Positions 51,401 to 58,790 of a stretch of DNA of 64,000 nt are shown here, piece after piece. The first letter of the stretch is position 1. The number at the start of each line of letters is the position of its first letter. Origin of the DNA: CAVVFX01 sp963747535 (GTDB taxonomy: Bacteria > Acidobacteriota > Terriglobia > Bryobacterales > Bryobacteraceae); the NCBI GenBank assembly GCA_963747535.1, contig CAVVFX010000011.1:434001-498000 (forward strand), in the 5' to 3' direction. The position numbers and the translations under genes are program-made. The notes below the pieces were generated by a model. That model was not told the DNA's origin and ran no database searches. It worked only from the letters and a program-made list of their open reading frames with translations.

Positions 51401-51564
51401 GATCGCTCCGCCGCTTCAAAGATGACGTCAGCGAAGTCCGCGCCGGCCAGGAATGCGGCATCGTAATCGAAAACTTCTCGGACGTGAAGACCAACGACGT
51501 GATCGAAGCCTTCATCACCGAAAGGCTGGCAGCCGACCTGGGAACCGCCGGAAAAAGCGCCTAA
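48463..51564 (+). CDS. infB: Translation initiation factor IF-2
   Basis: 1033 residues, long for IF-2. A first IF2_N module (KKIRINELARDLEIKANLIL) is followed by about 400 residues of Pro/Ala/Gly-rich linker (about 65-430), a second IF2_N module (ITVKELSEKLDVKANFVIKK), and the GTPase: GHVDHGKTSLLDAI (about 535-548), DTPGHEAF, NKIDKPGAQ. Domains II-IV are complete to the end. The extended linker explains the length. Middle of the operon; followed by a long inverted repeat. Confidence 0.97.
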   Translation: MKKIRINELARDLEIKANLILDLLPELGVTEKKTHSSSIDEDVAEKLRLRFGGSHYTPRTNGAGGAVEEPEVEEPEDQPEEEISSPERTESETERPEAKAAPTVEAPTTVHPQTVAEPAEEEKARPAPRMPIRPPLAGLRPSPQLPTAPAPPAQPALHRQGPGTPVVQAAPVTPTPVISPPPAQADAPQPAPSAPQAAPAAPSPVVRPVPPAVRPLPTQGPRPGQVLSGPRAPFPGGLAAPSAPPGTPIGRPSPGIRQPPPPRPPQHIQPRPAGPVAHTASAPGAPRPAGTPLAGQPAARPVVPPNPALERRIRAAAPPAATPGTPAPRPPMPSRPPASPVPGQPIYRGTIRPGQPLVARGPDNRGGMPQRPGLPPQRPGGPRPMHPVSRPGMIAPGAAPPVVEQQRRPGDNRRRTDNRRQFEQEEKVLRPTRRETPSGPPPISREITISEGITVKELSEKLDVKANFVIKKLVDRGIFATINQTLDATLAINLAREFGASTATVSFEEEARQETEEAQEEKDQIKRAPVVTIMGHVDHGKTSLLDAIRLANVAEKEAGGITQHIGAYQVVQNGQKIVFIDTPGHEAFTRMRSRGAKVTDIVVLVVAADDGVMPQTLEAIDHAKAAKVPIIVAINKIDKPGAQPDRIKQQLSDRGLLAEDWGGDTVMVPVSAKTKEGIPLLLEMILLVADVQELRANPDRPAMGSVLESKLDRGRGPVATVLVRNGTLHVGDFFICGQVFGKVRALISDRGEVIREAEPSTPVEVLGLDTLPDAGDSFQVVTDTGKAKQIVMYRENKARETAMAKTGRLTLEQFHKQMAAGEVKELPIILKADVGGSAEVLTDSLQKLSTEKIKVRVLHSGVGAINESDVLLASAGNAIIIGFNVRPERNAANLAEQEKVDIRLHTIIYNLTDEIKAAMTGLLSPVYKEIYKGKADVREVFRVTKVGMVAGCFVSEGSITSDSRVRLLRDNIVVFTGKIGSLRRFKDDVSEVRAGQECGIVIENFSDVKTNDVIEAFITERLAADLGTAGKSA

Positions 51565-51572
51565 GACATCTA

Positions 51573-51654
51573 GCCACGAATGAACACGAATGAACTCGAA
51601 TAAAGCCAAAACAGGGTCTTTTCTTATTCGTGTTTATTCGTGTTCATTCGTGGC
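51573..51654. repeat. 31-bp inverted repeat between infB and the DUF503 gene
   Basis: Arms 51573-51603 (starting GCCACGAATGAACACGAATG) and 51624-51654 match with two mismatches, spacer 20 nt. The right arm ends three bases before the next ATG, so it forms the 5' leader of that gene. Second copy at 52324-52409; half copy at 8225-8254. Confidence 0.8.
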
Positions 51655-51657
51655 CCA

Positions 51658-51966
51658 ATGTTTTTCCTGGGTTTGTACGTGGCGTCGGTAGGTGTCCTGA
51701 TCTTAGAGCTGCGCTTGGAATTTTCCCACTCGCTCAAAGACAAGCGGCAGGTGGTCAAGAGTTTGAAGGACCGTCTGCGCGGCAAGTTCAATGTGGCCGT
51801 GTCGGAGATTGAAGACCAGGAAGCCTGGCAGAGCGCCGTCATCGCCGCAGTCACCGTCTCGCCCCATCACGCTCACGCCGAGCAGGTGCTTCAGCGGGTC
51901 GAGGAAGAAGCAGCGAGTATACTGGGACCGTTACTGATTCGCGCTGGAGTCGAGTGGTTGTCTTGA
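51658..51966 (+). CDS. DUF503 protein (YlxP-like)
   Basis: 102 residues from ATG 51658; upstream in-frame GTG codons lie inside the inverted repeat. Matches DUF503: LRLEFSHSLKDKRQVVKSLK, DRLRGKFNVAVSEIEDQEAW, AAVTVSPHHAHAEQVLQRVE. The gene is usually found between infB and rbfA, as here; a ribosome-linked role is inferred from that. 13 bp before rbfA. Confidence 0.9.
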   Translation: MFFLGLYVASVGVLILELRLEFSHSLKDKRQVVKSLKDRLRGKFNVAVSEIEDQEAWQSAVIAAVTVSPHHAHAEQVLQRVEEEAASILGPLLIRAGVEWLS

Positions 51967-51979
51967 CGGCCAAGTTTTT

Positions 51980-52336
51980 ATGGATGCTCATCGCACCGGA
52001 CGCGTCTCCGAAGCCGTCCGGGAAGAACTATCGGAAATCATCGGGTTCGAGCTGGAGGACCCTCGCCTGAGCGACGTGGTGGTCACTGAAGTCCACGTAT
52101 CTTCGGACATGCGCCACGCCCATGTGAAAGTCGGCGTCGAGGCCTCCAATCCCCAACCCCTCAAGGCGCTCAAAGCCCTCGATCATGCTGCGCCCTATCT
52201 ACGCCATGAACTGGCGAACCGGCTTGGACTTCGCAAAACGCCCGAATTGCATTTCGCCATCGATGAACACCCCGAAGCGCCCGCGCGCGTGGAACTCCTG
52301 CTCAAAAGGGCAAGAAAAACACAGGGCCACGAATGA
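51980..52336 (+). CDS. rbfA: Ribosome-binding factor A
   Basis: 118 residues. RbfA pattern: HRTGRVSEAVREELSEIIGF, ELEDPRLSDVVVTEVHVSSD, MRHAHVKVGV, AAPYLRHELANRLGLRKTPE, LHFAIDEHPE. Needed for 16S 5'-end maturation and cold growth. The final residues GHE and the TGA stop are supplied by the left arm of the inverted repeat 52324-52409. Confidence 0.95.
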   Translation: MDAHRTGRVSEAVREELSEIIGFELEDPRLSDVVVTEVHVSSDMRHAHVKVGVEASNPQPLKALKALDHAAPYLRHELANRLGLRKTPELHFAIDEHPEAPARVELLLKRARKTQGHE

Positions 52337-52409
52337 ACACGAATGAACACGAATAAGAAAAGCTCTGGTCTTGGTTTTATTCGTGTTTATTCGTGTTCAT
52401 TCGTGGCCC
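52324..52409. repeat. 33-bp inverted repeat spanning the rbfA stop and the apbE start
   Basis: Arms 52324-52356 and 52377-52409 match with one mismatch around a 20-nt spacer. The left arm contains the rbfA stop (52334-52336) and the ATG at 52343; the right arm is in frame with the apbE N-terminus (FIRVYSCSF). Nearly identical to 51573-51654, which is 750 bp upstream. Confidence 0.8.
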
Positions 52410-53407
52410 TCCTGCCTTCGCTCTCCTGTTTTCGCAAGCCCCCCTTGCAGGCTGTGATAGCTTTGTTGTTATTGTCCGCCCCTATGCTGAACGCCGAGAT
52501 GCTTCGAATGGAAGCCAGTGTGGAGGCGATGGGGTCGGCTTATTCGATCGTGGCTTATGACGAAGACCGATACGCGCTGCAGGGCGCCGTCGACGCCGCG
52601 TTCGATGAGGTGCGGAGGCTGGACGGATTACTGTCGAACTACAAGCCTGCCAGCGAGTTGAGTAAAATCAACCAACTGGCGGCGGACCACCCCGTAGTGG
52701 TTTCGCAGGAAGTGTTTGATCTGCTCTCGGCGTGCCTCGAATATAGCCGCCTGAGCGACGGAGCCTTCGACATCACGGTCGGAGATCTGATGAAGGTATG
52801 GGGCTTTTACAAGGGTTCCGGTCACTTGCCGCACTCCAGTGAAGTGCAGGTGGCCCTGAAAACGGTCGGTTGGCGGAAGGTCCTGCTGGACCCTGAGCAT
52901 CGGACCGTTTTCTTCACGCAAAAGGGCGTGGAACTCGACCCCGGTGGCATCGGAAAGGGTTATGCGGTCGATCGCGTGGTCAAAATTTTGAAGCAGAAAG
53001 GGATACGCTCCGCTCTCGTGACGGCTGGCGGCAGTAGTATCTACGGCCTCGGCGCGCCTCCTAACGAACCCGGGTGGTCCATCGACATCCGCAATCCCTT
53101 CGACGAGAGCAAACCGGAAGCTGAAGTCGTCCTCAAAGATCAGTCCATGTCGACATCCGGAAGTTACGAGAAGTTCTTCACGGCTGACGGCAAGATTTAT
53201 AGCCATATCATGGACCCTCGTACCGGCTTTCCAGCCACCGGTATGATCTCGGTCTCGGTGATTGCCTCGCGTACCCTCGACAGCGAGGCCTGGACCAAGC
53301 CTTTTTTCATCAACGGACGCGACTGGGCGTCCAAACATCAACCTCCTGGAGTTCGCGTTTTCCTCTGCGAGGACAAGAAGGATCACACATGCGCGTGGCT
53401 TCAATGA
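52343..53407 (+). CDS. apbE: FAD:protein FMN transferase ApbE
   Basis: 354 residues if started at ATG 52343, which lies in repeat DNA. GTG 52403 or GTG 52454 would leave a cleaner signal sequence (VIALLLLSAPMLNA). Catalytic features: EASVEAMGSAYSIVAYDE, LSNYKPASELSKIN, VELDPGGIGKGYAVDRV, MSTSGSYEKFFTADGK, YSHIMDPRTGFPA. ApbE flavinylates Thr in Rnf/Nqr-type and other exported flavoproteins. Its presence between rbfA and hemE is not the common arrangement. The 3' end overlaps hemE by 19 bp. Confidence 0.9.
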   Translation: MNTNKKSSGLGFIRVYSCSFVALLPSLSCFRKPPLQAVIALLLLSAPMLNAEMLRMEASVEAMGSAYSIVAYDEDRYALQGAVDAAFDEVRRLDGLLSNYKPASELSKINQLAADHPVVVSQEVFDLLSACLEYSRLSDGAFDITVGDLMKVWGFYKGSGHLPHSSEVQVALKTVGWRKVLLDPEHRTVFFTQKGVELDPGGIGKGYAVDRVVKILKQKGIRSALVTAGGSSIYGLGAPPNEPGWSIDIRNPFDESKPEAEVVLKDQSMSTSGSYEKFFTADGKIYSHIMDPRTGFPATGMISVSVIASRTLDSEAWTKPFFINGRDWASKHQPPGVRVFLCEDKKDHTCAWLQ

Positions 53408-54426
53408 CGAGTCGTTTTCTCGACGCCTGCCGTCGGCGTCCCACCGACGTGCGCCCGGTCTGGTTCATGCGCCAGGCCGGCCGGTACCTCAAACAGTACC
53501 GCGATATCCGATCCAAACACACCATGCTCGAAATGTGCATGCGTCCCGACATCGCTGCCACCGTTACGCTGCAGCCTGTCGAGATCCTGGATGTCGACGC
53601 CGCGGTCATCTTCGCGGACCTTCTCCTGCCCGTGATTCCCATGGGCCTCAAGCTCGCTTACGCCACCGGCGAAGGACCGATCATCGACAATCCAGTCCGC
53701 ACCTCCGAGGACGTCGATTCCCTCTCCACCAACAACACCGATGATCTCGGTTATGTCGGAGAAGCCATTCAGATTGTCACTCGCGCCTTAAACGGCCGCG
53801 TCCCCGTCATCGGCTTCGTCGGTGCGCCGTTCACCATGGCCAGTTACATGGTGGAGGGCAGTTCCACCCGCAACTTTGTCCACACCAAGCGGCTCATGTA
53901 TAGCGACGAGACCCTGTGGCGCCGCCTCATGGGCAAGATCGTCGACGTGCTCGCGCCGTTCGCAGCCCAGCAGGTCGCCGCCGGCGCCCGCTGCATCCAG
54001 GTTTTCGACAGCTGGGTCGGAGCGCTTGGCGCCGACGACTACGTTCGCTACGCCGCGCCCTACTCCCGCGCTCTGATCGAACGCATCCGCTCCAACGGTG
54101 TCCCGGTGATTCACTTCGGCACCGGCGCCTCCGGCTATTTCCGCGAACTGCACGCCGCCGGCGGTGACGTCATGGGCGTCGACTGGCGTCTCAACATCGA
54201 TCAGGCTTGGATGGACATCAGCTACCGCGCGGCCATTCAGGGCAATCTCGACCCGGTGGTTCTCTTCGCTCCCATGGCCGAGCTCAAGGTCCGCGTCCAC
54301 GAACTTCTGCGCCGCACTGGAACGCGTCCCGGCCATATCTTCAACTTGGGCCATGGAATCCTTCCCGAAACCCCGGTGGACCATGTCAAGGCCGTAGTCC
54401 AGATGGTCCGCGAGTTCAAGCCGTAG
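53389..54426 (+). CDS. hemE: Uroporphyrinogen decarboxylase HemE
   Basis: 345 residues from ATG 53389 (AAGGA seven bases upstream). Signatures PVWFMRQAGRYLKQYRDIR, IFADLLLPVIPMGL, GFVGAPFTMASYMVEG, FDSWVGALGADDY, GVDWRLNIDQAW, and FNLGHGILPETPVDHV. Converts uroporphyrinogen III to coproporphyrinogen III. Coupled to apbE by overlap and 4 bp before the oxidase gene. Confidence 0.97.
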   Translation: MRVASMTSRFLDACRRRPTDVRPVWFMRQAGRYLKQYRDIRSKHTMLEMCMRPDIAATVTLQPVEILDVDAAVIFADLLLPVIPMGLKLAYATGEGPIIDNPVRTSEDVDSLSTNNTDDLGYVGEAIQIVTRALNGRVPVIGFVGAPFTMASYMVEGSSTRNFVHTKRLMYSDETLWRRLMGKIVDVLAPFAAQQVAAGARCIQVFDSWVGALGADDYVRYAAPYSRALIERIRSNGVPVIHFGTGASGYFRELHAAGGDVMGVDWRLNIDQAWMDISYRAAIQGNLDPVVLFAPMAELKVRVHELLRRTGTRPGHIFNLGHGILPETPVDHVKAVVQMVREFKP

Positions 54427-54430
54427 ACCC

Positions 54431-55729
54431 GTGGTCATCATCGCAGGCGGCGGACTCTCCGGCCTGACTGCCGCATTCTACCTCCAACGCGCCGGCATTC
54501 CGTTCCGCCTCTTCGAACCCCAGCGGCGCCTCGGCGGCGTGATGTTGACCGAGCAGATCGAAGGCTTCACGGTAGAAGCCGGTCCCGATAGCTGGCTCAC
54601 GTCGAAGCCGTGGGCCATGGAACTCCTCCGCGACGCCGGCCTCGACGGCGAAGTCATCGGCTGCAACGAAGAAAACCGTAAAACCTGGATCTGGCGAGAC
54701 GGACGCCTGGTCCGCTATCCCGAAGGCTTCCAGTTAATGGTCCCGACCTCCGTCATGGCCATCCTGCGCAGCCCGTTGCTGAGCCTCGGCGCAAAAGTCA
54801 GAATGGCGGCCGAATGGTTCCGACGTCCCGTCGTTCGTCCTCCCGGCGACCGTTCCGTAGCCGAATTTGTCAGTGATCATTTCGGACAGGAAGCCGTCGA
54901 CTATCTGGCTGAGCCGCTCCTCTCCGGCATTTACGGAGGCGAGCCGGCGCTGCTCAGCGCGGAGTCGGTCCTTCCAAAATTCGTGGAGTTGGAGCGCAGG
55001 TACGGGAGTGTAGCCCGAGGCGTCCGCAAAGAACCTTCTAAAGCCACGGGCCCTGCATTTCAGGCGCTACGCGGAGGATTCCAGCAGCTAATCGATAGAC
55101 TAACCGTGCCCTACGAACGAGGCGCCATTGAAGCCATCGAGCCCAAGCGCATTCGCGCAGGAGGCCAATGGGTCGACGCCGATCACGTCATCCTCGCCTG
55201 CGGAGCCACCGCTTCCGCCAACGCCCTGCAGTCCGTGGACCTGGAGTTGTCGACGCTTCTCTGGGCCATCCAATACTCCTCGGCGACAGTGGTTGCGCTG
55301 GGCTATCGTCGCGACCAGATTCGCCATCCCCTCGACGGCTTCGGCTTCCTGGTACCCAAAAAGGAGCGGAATCGCATGACGGCCTGCACCTGGGTCAGTT
55401 CGAAATGGGATCATCGTGCGCCCGCGGGTCACGTCCTGCTCCGCTGCTTCGTCGGCGACACCAATCCTGGAGCGGACGCGGAGGCGCTCAACGGCCTCCG
55501 AACCTATATGGGCGTAACCGCCGAGCCTCTGTTCATCAAAGTCTACGCGTGGCCCAACTCGATGGCGCAATATCACGTCGGGCACCGCAACAGGATTCAG
55601 GAGATCGAGTCCCGCGCCGCACGTCATCCCGGACTCCATCTGCTGGGCAACGCCTATCACGGCATCGGCATCCCAGACTGCATCCGCGAAGCCAAACGTT
55701 GCGCCGTACAGATTTCAGCCCGCCCATAG
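54431..55729 (+). CDS. hemY: Protoporphyrinogen/coproporphyrinogen oxidase, HemY-type flavoprotein
   Basis: 432 residues from GTG 54431. FAD-binding GGGLSGLTAAFYLQRAG, EPQRRLGGVMLTEQIEGF, TVEAGPDSWLTSKPWAMELL, and the C-terminal LLGNAYHGIGIPDCIREAK are PPOX hallmarks. The branch within HemY (protoporphyrinogen versus coproporphyrinogen oxidation) cannot be settled by eye, and hemH or hemQ is not adjacent. Last gene of the rimP-to-heme run; a 3'-end hairpin was not found. Confidence 0.88.
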   Translation: MVIIAGGGLSGLTAAFYLQRAGIPFRLFEPQRRLGGVMLTEQIEGFTVEAGPDSWLTSKPWAMELLRDAGLDGEVIGCNEENRKTWIWRDGRLVRYPEGFQLMVPTSVMAILRSPLLSLGAKVRMAAEWFRRPVVRPPGDRSVAEFVSDHFGQEAVDYLAEPLLSGIYGGEPALLSAESVLPKFVELERRYGSVARGVRKEPSKATGPAFQALRGGFQQLIDRLTVPYERGAIEAIEPKRIRAGGQWVDADHVILACGATASANALQSVDLELSTLLWAIQYSSATVVALGYRRDQIRHPLDGFGFLVPKKERNRMTACTWVSSKWDHRAPAGHVLLRCFVGDTNPGADAEALNGLRTYMGVTAEPLFIKVYAWPNSMAQYHVGHRNRIQEIESRAARHPGLHLLGNAYHGIGIPDCIREAKRCAVQISARP

Positions 55730-55772
55730 CCGGGTTGCCCGCGGCAAATCCACCGTGACAGCACGCTTCTCT

Positions 55773-55843
55773 CCGCTGCCACCGCCCCACAATTCATGCA
55801 GAATCAGCGGAAGGCCAAAGCCTATCCCTCCCTTTTGGAGGGA
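55773..55843 (+). promoter_or_regulatory. Structured leader of ald with sequestered Shine-Dalgarno
   Basis: CCGCTG (55773-55778) can pair with CAGCGG (55805-55810); AGGC-CAAA-GCCT follows (55812-55823); then TCCCTCC (55825-55831) pairs perfectly with GGAGGGA (55837-55843), which is the ribosome binding site of ald. Translation would need this last stem to open. It does not match the glycine riboswitch consensus that I know. Confidence 0.5.
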
Positions 55844-55853
55844 CAATAAAGTT

Positions 55854-56984
55854 ATGACAATCGGAGTGCCCAAGGAAGTCAAAGATCACGAGGCACGTGT
55901 GGGTGTGGTGCCAAGTGGAGTTACTGCACTGAAGGAAGCCGGTCACCGGGTCCTGGTGCAGACACTTGCCGGAGAAGGCAGTGCAATTACCGATGACGAG
56001 TATCGGGCGGCTGGGGCCACCATCGTTTTGTCTGCGGAAGACGTTTGGAGCGGGGCCGATATGGTCGTAAAGGTTAAAGAGCCGGAACGCTCAGAATACC
56101 GCTACCTGCGGCCGGGTCTGATTCTGTTCACGTACCTGCACCTGGCTCCGCTGCCGGAATTGACGTCAGCCATGCTGGAGTCGCAAACCACGGGCGTGGC
56201 ATACGAGACGATCGTCGAGAAAGATGGCAGCTTGCCCCTGCTAACGCCGATGAGCGAGGTTGCAGGGCGCATGGCCGTACAGATCGGAGCCCAGTATCTG
56301 GAAGCGCAGAACGGCGGCCGCGGGGTTCTGTTGAGCGGGATTCCGGGCGTCGCGCCGGCCAATGTGGTTATTCTGGGCGGTGGCGTCGTGGGAACCAATT
56401 CGGCGAAAATCGCGTTGGGCATGGGCGCCCACGTGACGGTGATTGACCGGAACTTGCAAAGGCTGCGCGAGTTGGATGATGTGTTCAACGGGCAGGTAGT
56501 GACGCTGGCGTCGAATACCTGGACGATCGGCGAGACTTTGAAGCATGCGGACCTGGTGGTCGGCGCGGTGCTGATTCCCGGAGCCTCGGCGCCCAAACTG
56601 GTCAGGCGTTCGATGATCACGCACATGAAGCGCGGCGCCGTGATGGTGGATGTCGCCATCGATCAGGGAGGGTGTTTCGAGACCTCGCGAGCGACCACGC
56701 ACACCGATCCAATTTACTTTGTCGATGGAGTTCTGCATTATTGCGTGGCGAATATGCCGGCCGCCGTCCCGCATACCTCGACCTTCGGCTTGACCAATGC
56801 AACTTTCCCCTACGTTTTGGAACTTGCGTTGAAAGGCCTGGAGAGGGCCTGCGACGATCACTTTGGACTGCGTCAGGGCGTCAATACCTATCGCGGCTTT
56901 GTCACGCATCCGGGCGTCGCCTCATCGCAAGGGCGGCAATATCACGAGTTGTCGGCGCTGGCCGCGACGATGGGGGCGGCTTAG
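55854..56984 (+). CDS. ald: Alanine dehydrogenase
   Basis: 376 residues from ATG 55854. MTIGVPKEVKDHEARVGVVP, substrate-site MVVKVKEP (Lys) and LFTYLHLAP (His), EVAGRMAVQIGAQYLE, Rossmann VVILGGGVVGTNSAKIALGM, and VDVAIDQGGCFETSRATTH. Interconverts alanine with pyruvate and ammonia using NAD. Single gene with a structured 5' leader (55773-55843). Confidence 0.95.
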   Translation: MTIGVPKEVKDHEARVGVVPSGVTALKEAGHRVLVQTLAGEGSAITDDEYRAAGATIVLSAEDVWSGADMVVKVKEPERSEYRYLRPGLILFTYLHLAPLPELTSAMLESQTTGVAYETIVEKDGSLPLLTPMSEVAGRMAVQIGAQYLEAQNGGRGVLLSGIPGVAPANVVILGGGVVGTNSAKIALGMGAHVTVIDRNLQRLRELDDVFNGQVVTLASNTWTIGETLKHADLVVGAVLIPGASAPKLVRRSMITHMKRGAVMVDVAIDQGGCFETSRATTHTDPIYFVDGVLHYCVANMPAAVPHTSTFGLTNATFPYVLELALKGLERACDDHFGLRQGVNTYRGFVTHPGVASSQGRQYHELSALAATMGAA

Positions 56985-57101
56985 ACAACGTCAGGAACTC
57001 GAGACAGCATTGGCAGATCAACGATCGGGTATACACGTAGTTATATTCCGTTGCATTCATTTTCCGGCTGTCATACAATCGGTGCGACGAGGAGCAATAA
57101 C

Positions 57102-57557
57102 ATGAAGCCAATCAACACCGGGCGAGCTTTACTAGGTGGCATCGTTGCGGCGGTGATCATCGATCTGATCGAGAGCATAATGAACGGCGCGGTGCTCAAA
57201 AACGATTGGGCTGCAGCTATGCAAGCGCTGGGAAAGTCCGGCGACGTGACCGGCTACGCGATCGCGATCTACATGATCGGCGGTCTGCTGGAAGGAATTA
57301 TCGGGGTGTGGTTGTACTCCGCACTGGTGAGCCGCTATGGAATGGGATCTGCGACCGCGGGCAAGGCCGGCCTGGTGGTGTGGGCTCTCGTTTCCGCCAT
57401 CCCCAGCCTGATGATGATGCCGTCGGGGTTGATCCCGAGCCGTTTGATGACGTTCGGCGTCGTGGTGGATTTTATCGCGATCCTGCTAGGCGTCACCATG
57501 GGCGCACTTCTCTACCGTGAGGCAGATGCGCCGTTGTCGCGGGCAGCGCGCGCATAA
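57102..57557 (+). CDS. Small integral membrane protein, four TM helices
   Basis: 151 residues from ATG 57102 (GGAG upstream). TM segments at about 8-24 (ALLGGIVAAVIIDLIESIMN), 50-75 (GYAIAIYMIGGLLEGIIGVWLY), 85-108 (AGKAGLVVWALVSAIPSLMMMP) and 115-138 (LMTFGVVVDFIAILLGVTMGAL). No charged catalytic residues inside helices. Resembles unnamed four-TM proteins common in acidobacteria. A TACAAT about 25 bp upstream of the ATG may be its -10. Confidence 0.7.
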   Translation: MKPINTGRALLGGIVAAVIIDLIESIMNGAVLKNDWAAAMQALGKSGDVTGYAIAIYMIGGLLEGIIGVWLYSALVSRYGMGSATAGKAGLVVWALVSAIPSLMMMPSGLIPSRLMTFGVVVDFIAILLGVTMGALLYREADAPLSRAARA

Positions 57558-57599
57558 TCGGCTCTCGCGTGCTGCGGGGCGGAAGAGGTTCGCGTTACC

Positions 57600-58472
57600 A
57601 TGAGCCTTTCGCCCCCTATGAATGACTATCTGCTTAGTTTCATCCTCGGAATCGTCGAGGGCCTGACGGAATTTCTTCCGGTCAGCTCGACAGCGCATCT
57701 GCGGATCAGTGAAGCGCTGCTTGGCGTCGACCTCCAGGATGGCTATTGGAAGATGTTCTCCATTGTCATCCAACTTGGCGCGATTCTCTGCCTCCCGATC
57801 ATCTTCAGGAGCCGGATTGCCGAGTTCCTCTCCACTTTCCCCAAAGGCATTCGCGGGGATCGCAACCTATTCACGCACCCTTTGACCCTGACACTTCTGG
57901 CATTCGCCTGCACTTCGGTTTTGTCATTGCTCTCGCTGAAAATCATCGGCAAGCATCTGGAGAGCCTGGTCGTCATGGGGAGTGCCTTCATCGTTGGAGG
58001 CATTATCATGTGGTACGTGGATGACCGCTACGGACGCCAGGCGTCGGGCGACGTTGAGTCGATTACCGCGCCCCAGGCCGTCTGGATCGGTGTCTGCCAG
58101 ACCCTTGCGCCAATCTTCCCGGGAACGTCGCGGTCGATGGCGACGATCGCGGCGGGAGAACTGGCCGGACTTTCCCGCACGACTTCACTTGAATTCTCGT
58201 TCCTGCTTTCCATTCCGACGATGGCCGCCGCGAGCTGTTTCGATCTTTTCAGAACTCTTCATCCGTCACACTCCGCTGAGCCCGCGCCCCCGGTTCATAT
58301 CGATGGACACGGATGGGTTCTGCTGGCGATCGGTTTCGTGGTTTCGTTTTTCGTCGCGTGGGGCGTAGTCGCGTGGTTCTTGAACTGGGTACGGACTCGA
58401 GGTTTCGCCCCGTTCGCTATCTACCGCATCGTGTTGGGAATTGCCGTGCTGGTGTGGGCCGCCAGGACTTAA
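57600..58472 (+). CDS. uppP: Undecaprenyl-diphosphatase UppP (BacA)
   Basis: 290 residues; an ATG at 57618 (MNDYLLSFILG) is an alternative start. Both active-site segments are intact: GIVEGLTEFLPVSSTAHL and IFPGTSRSMATIAAGELAGL. Polytopic membrane enzyme that removes the terminal phosphate of undecaprenyl-PP, recycling the lipid carrier for peptidoglycan; it also gives bacitracin resistance. Convergent with the next gene. Confidence 0.95.
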   Translation: MSLSPPMNDYLLSFILGIVEGLTEFLPVSSTAHLRISEALLGVDLQDGYWKMFSIVIQLGAILCLPIIFRSRIAEFLSTFPKGIRGDRNLFTHPLTLTLLAFACTSVLSLLSLKIIGKHLESLVVMGSAFIVGGIIMWYVDDRYGRQASGDVESITAPQAVWIGVCQTLAPIFPGTSRSMATIAAGELAGLSRTTSLEFSFLLSIPTMAAASCFDLFRTLHPSHSAEPAPPVHIDGHGWVLLAIGFVVSFFVAWGVVAWFLNWVRTRGFAPFAIYRIVLGIAVLVWAART

Positions 58473-58492
58473 CACGGAGTCGCCGCCACGTC

Positions 58493-58750
58493 CTATTGCG
58501 TCTTTTCTTTCACTTTATCGGCGCCCTCTTCGGTTTTCGAAGCTGTGGCGTGAGCAGCCTTCTTCGTGCCTTTCTTGACGTCCTTGGCCGCTTTCTTGGT
58601 TCCGTTTGCGGTAGCCTTTCCGACGTCCTTGCCGGCTTCCTTGGTGTCGTGCCCAGCATCTTTCAAATCGTCCTTCACCTGTGCAACGGCCGGCAGCGAA
58701 AGTGCAGCGCCCAGGATAAGAGCCGACACTGTGGCGAAAATTGTTCTCAT
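58493..58750 (-). CDS. Small exported Lys/Ala-rich helical protein (LEA-like)
   Basis: 85 residues. Signal peptide MRTIFATVSALILGAALSLPAVAQ. The remaining 61 residues are a run of amphipathic heptad- or 11-mer-like units rich in Lys, Ala, Asp and Thr (DLKDAGHDTKEAGKDVGKAT, KKAAKDVKKGTKKAAHATAS). Similar short proteins are abundant in acidobacteria and resemble late-embryogenesis-abundant or apolipoprotein-like sequences, possibly stress protectants in the periplasm. No enzymatic motif. Confidence 0.7.
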   Translation of the reverse strand: MRTIFATVSALILGAALSLPAVAQVKDDLKDAGHDTKEAGKDVGKATANGTKKAAKDVKKGTKKAAHATASKTEEGADKVKEKTQ

Positions 58751-58790
58751 GTATTGCCTCGCTTATACACTTAGCAATCCGAGGGCCTAG

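Noticed and set aside
55773..55843. Glycine riboswitch upstream of ald
   Set aside because: The conserved glycine-aptamer segments are not present; only generic stems can be drawn.
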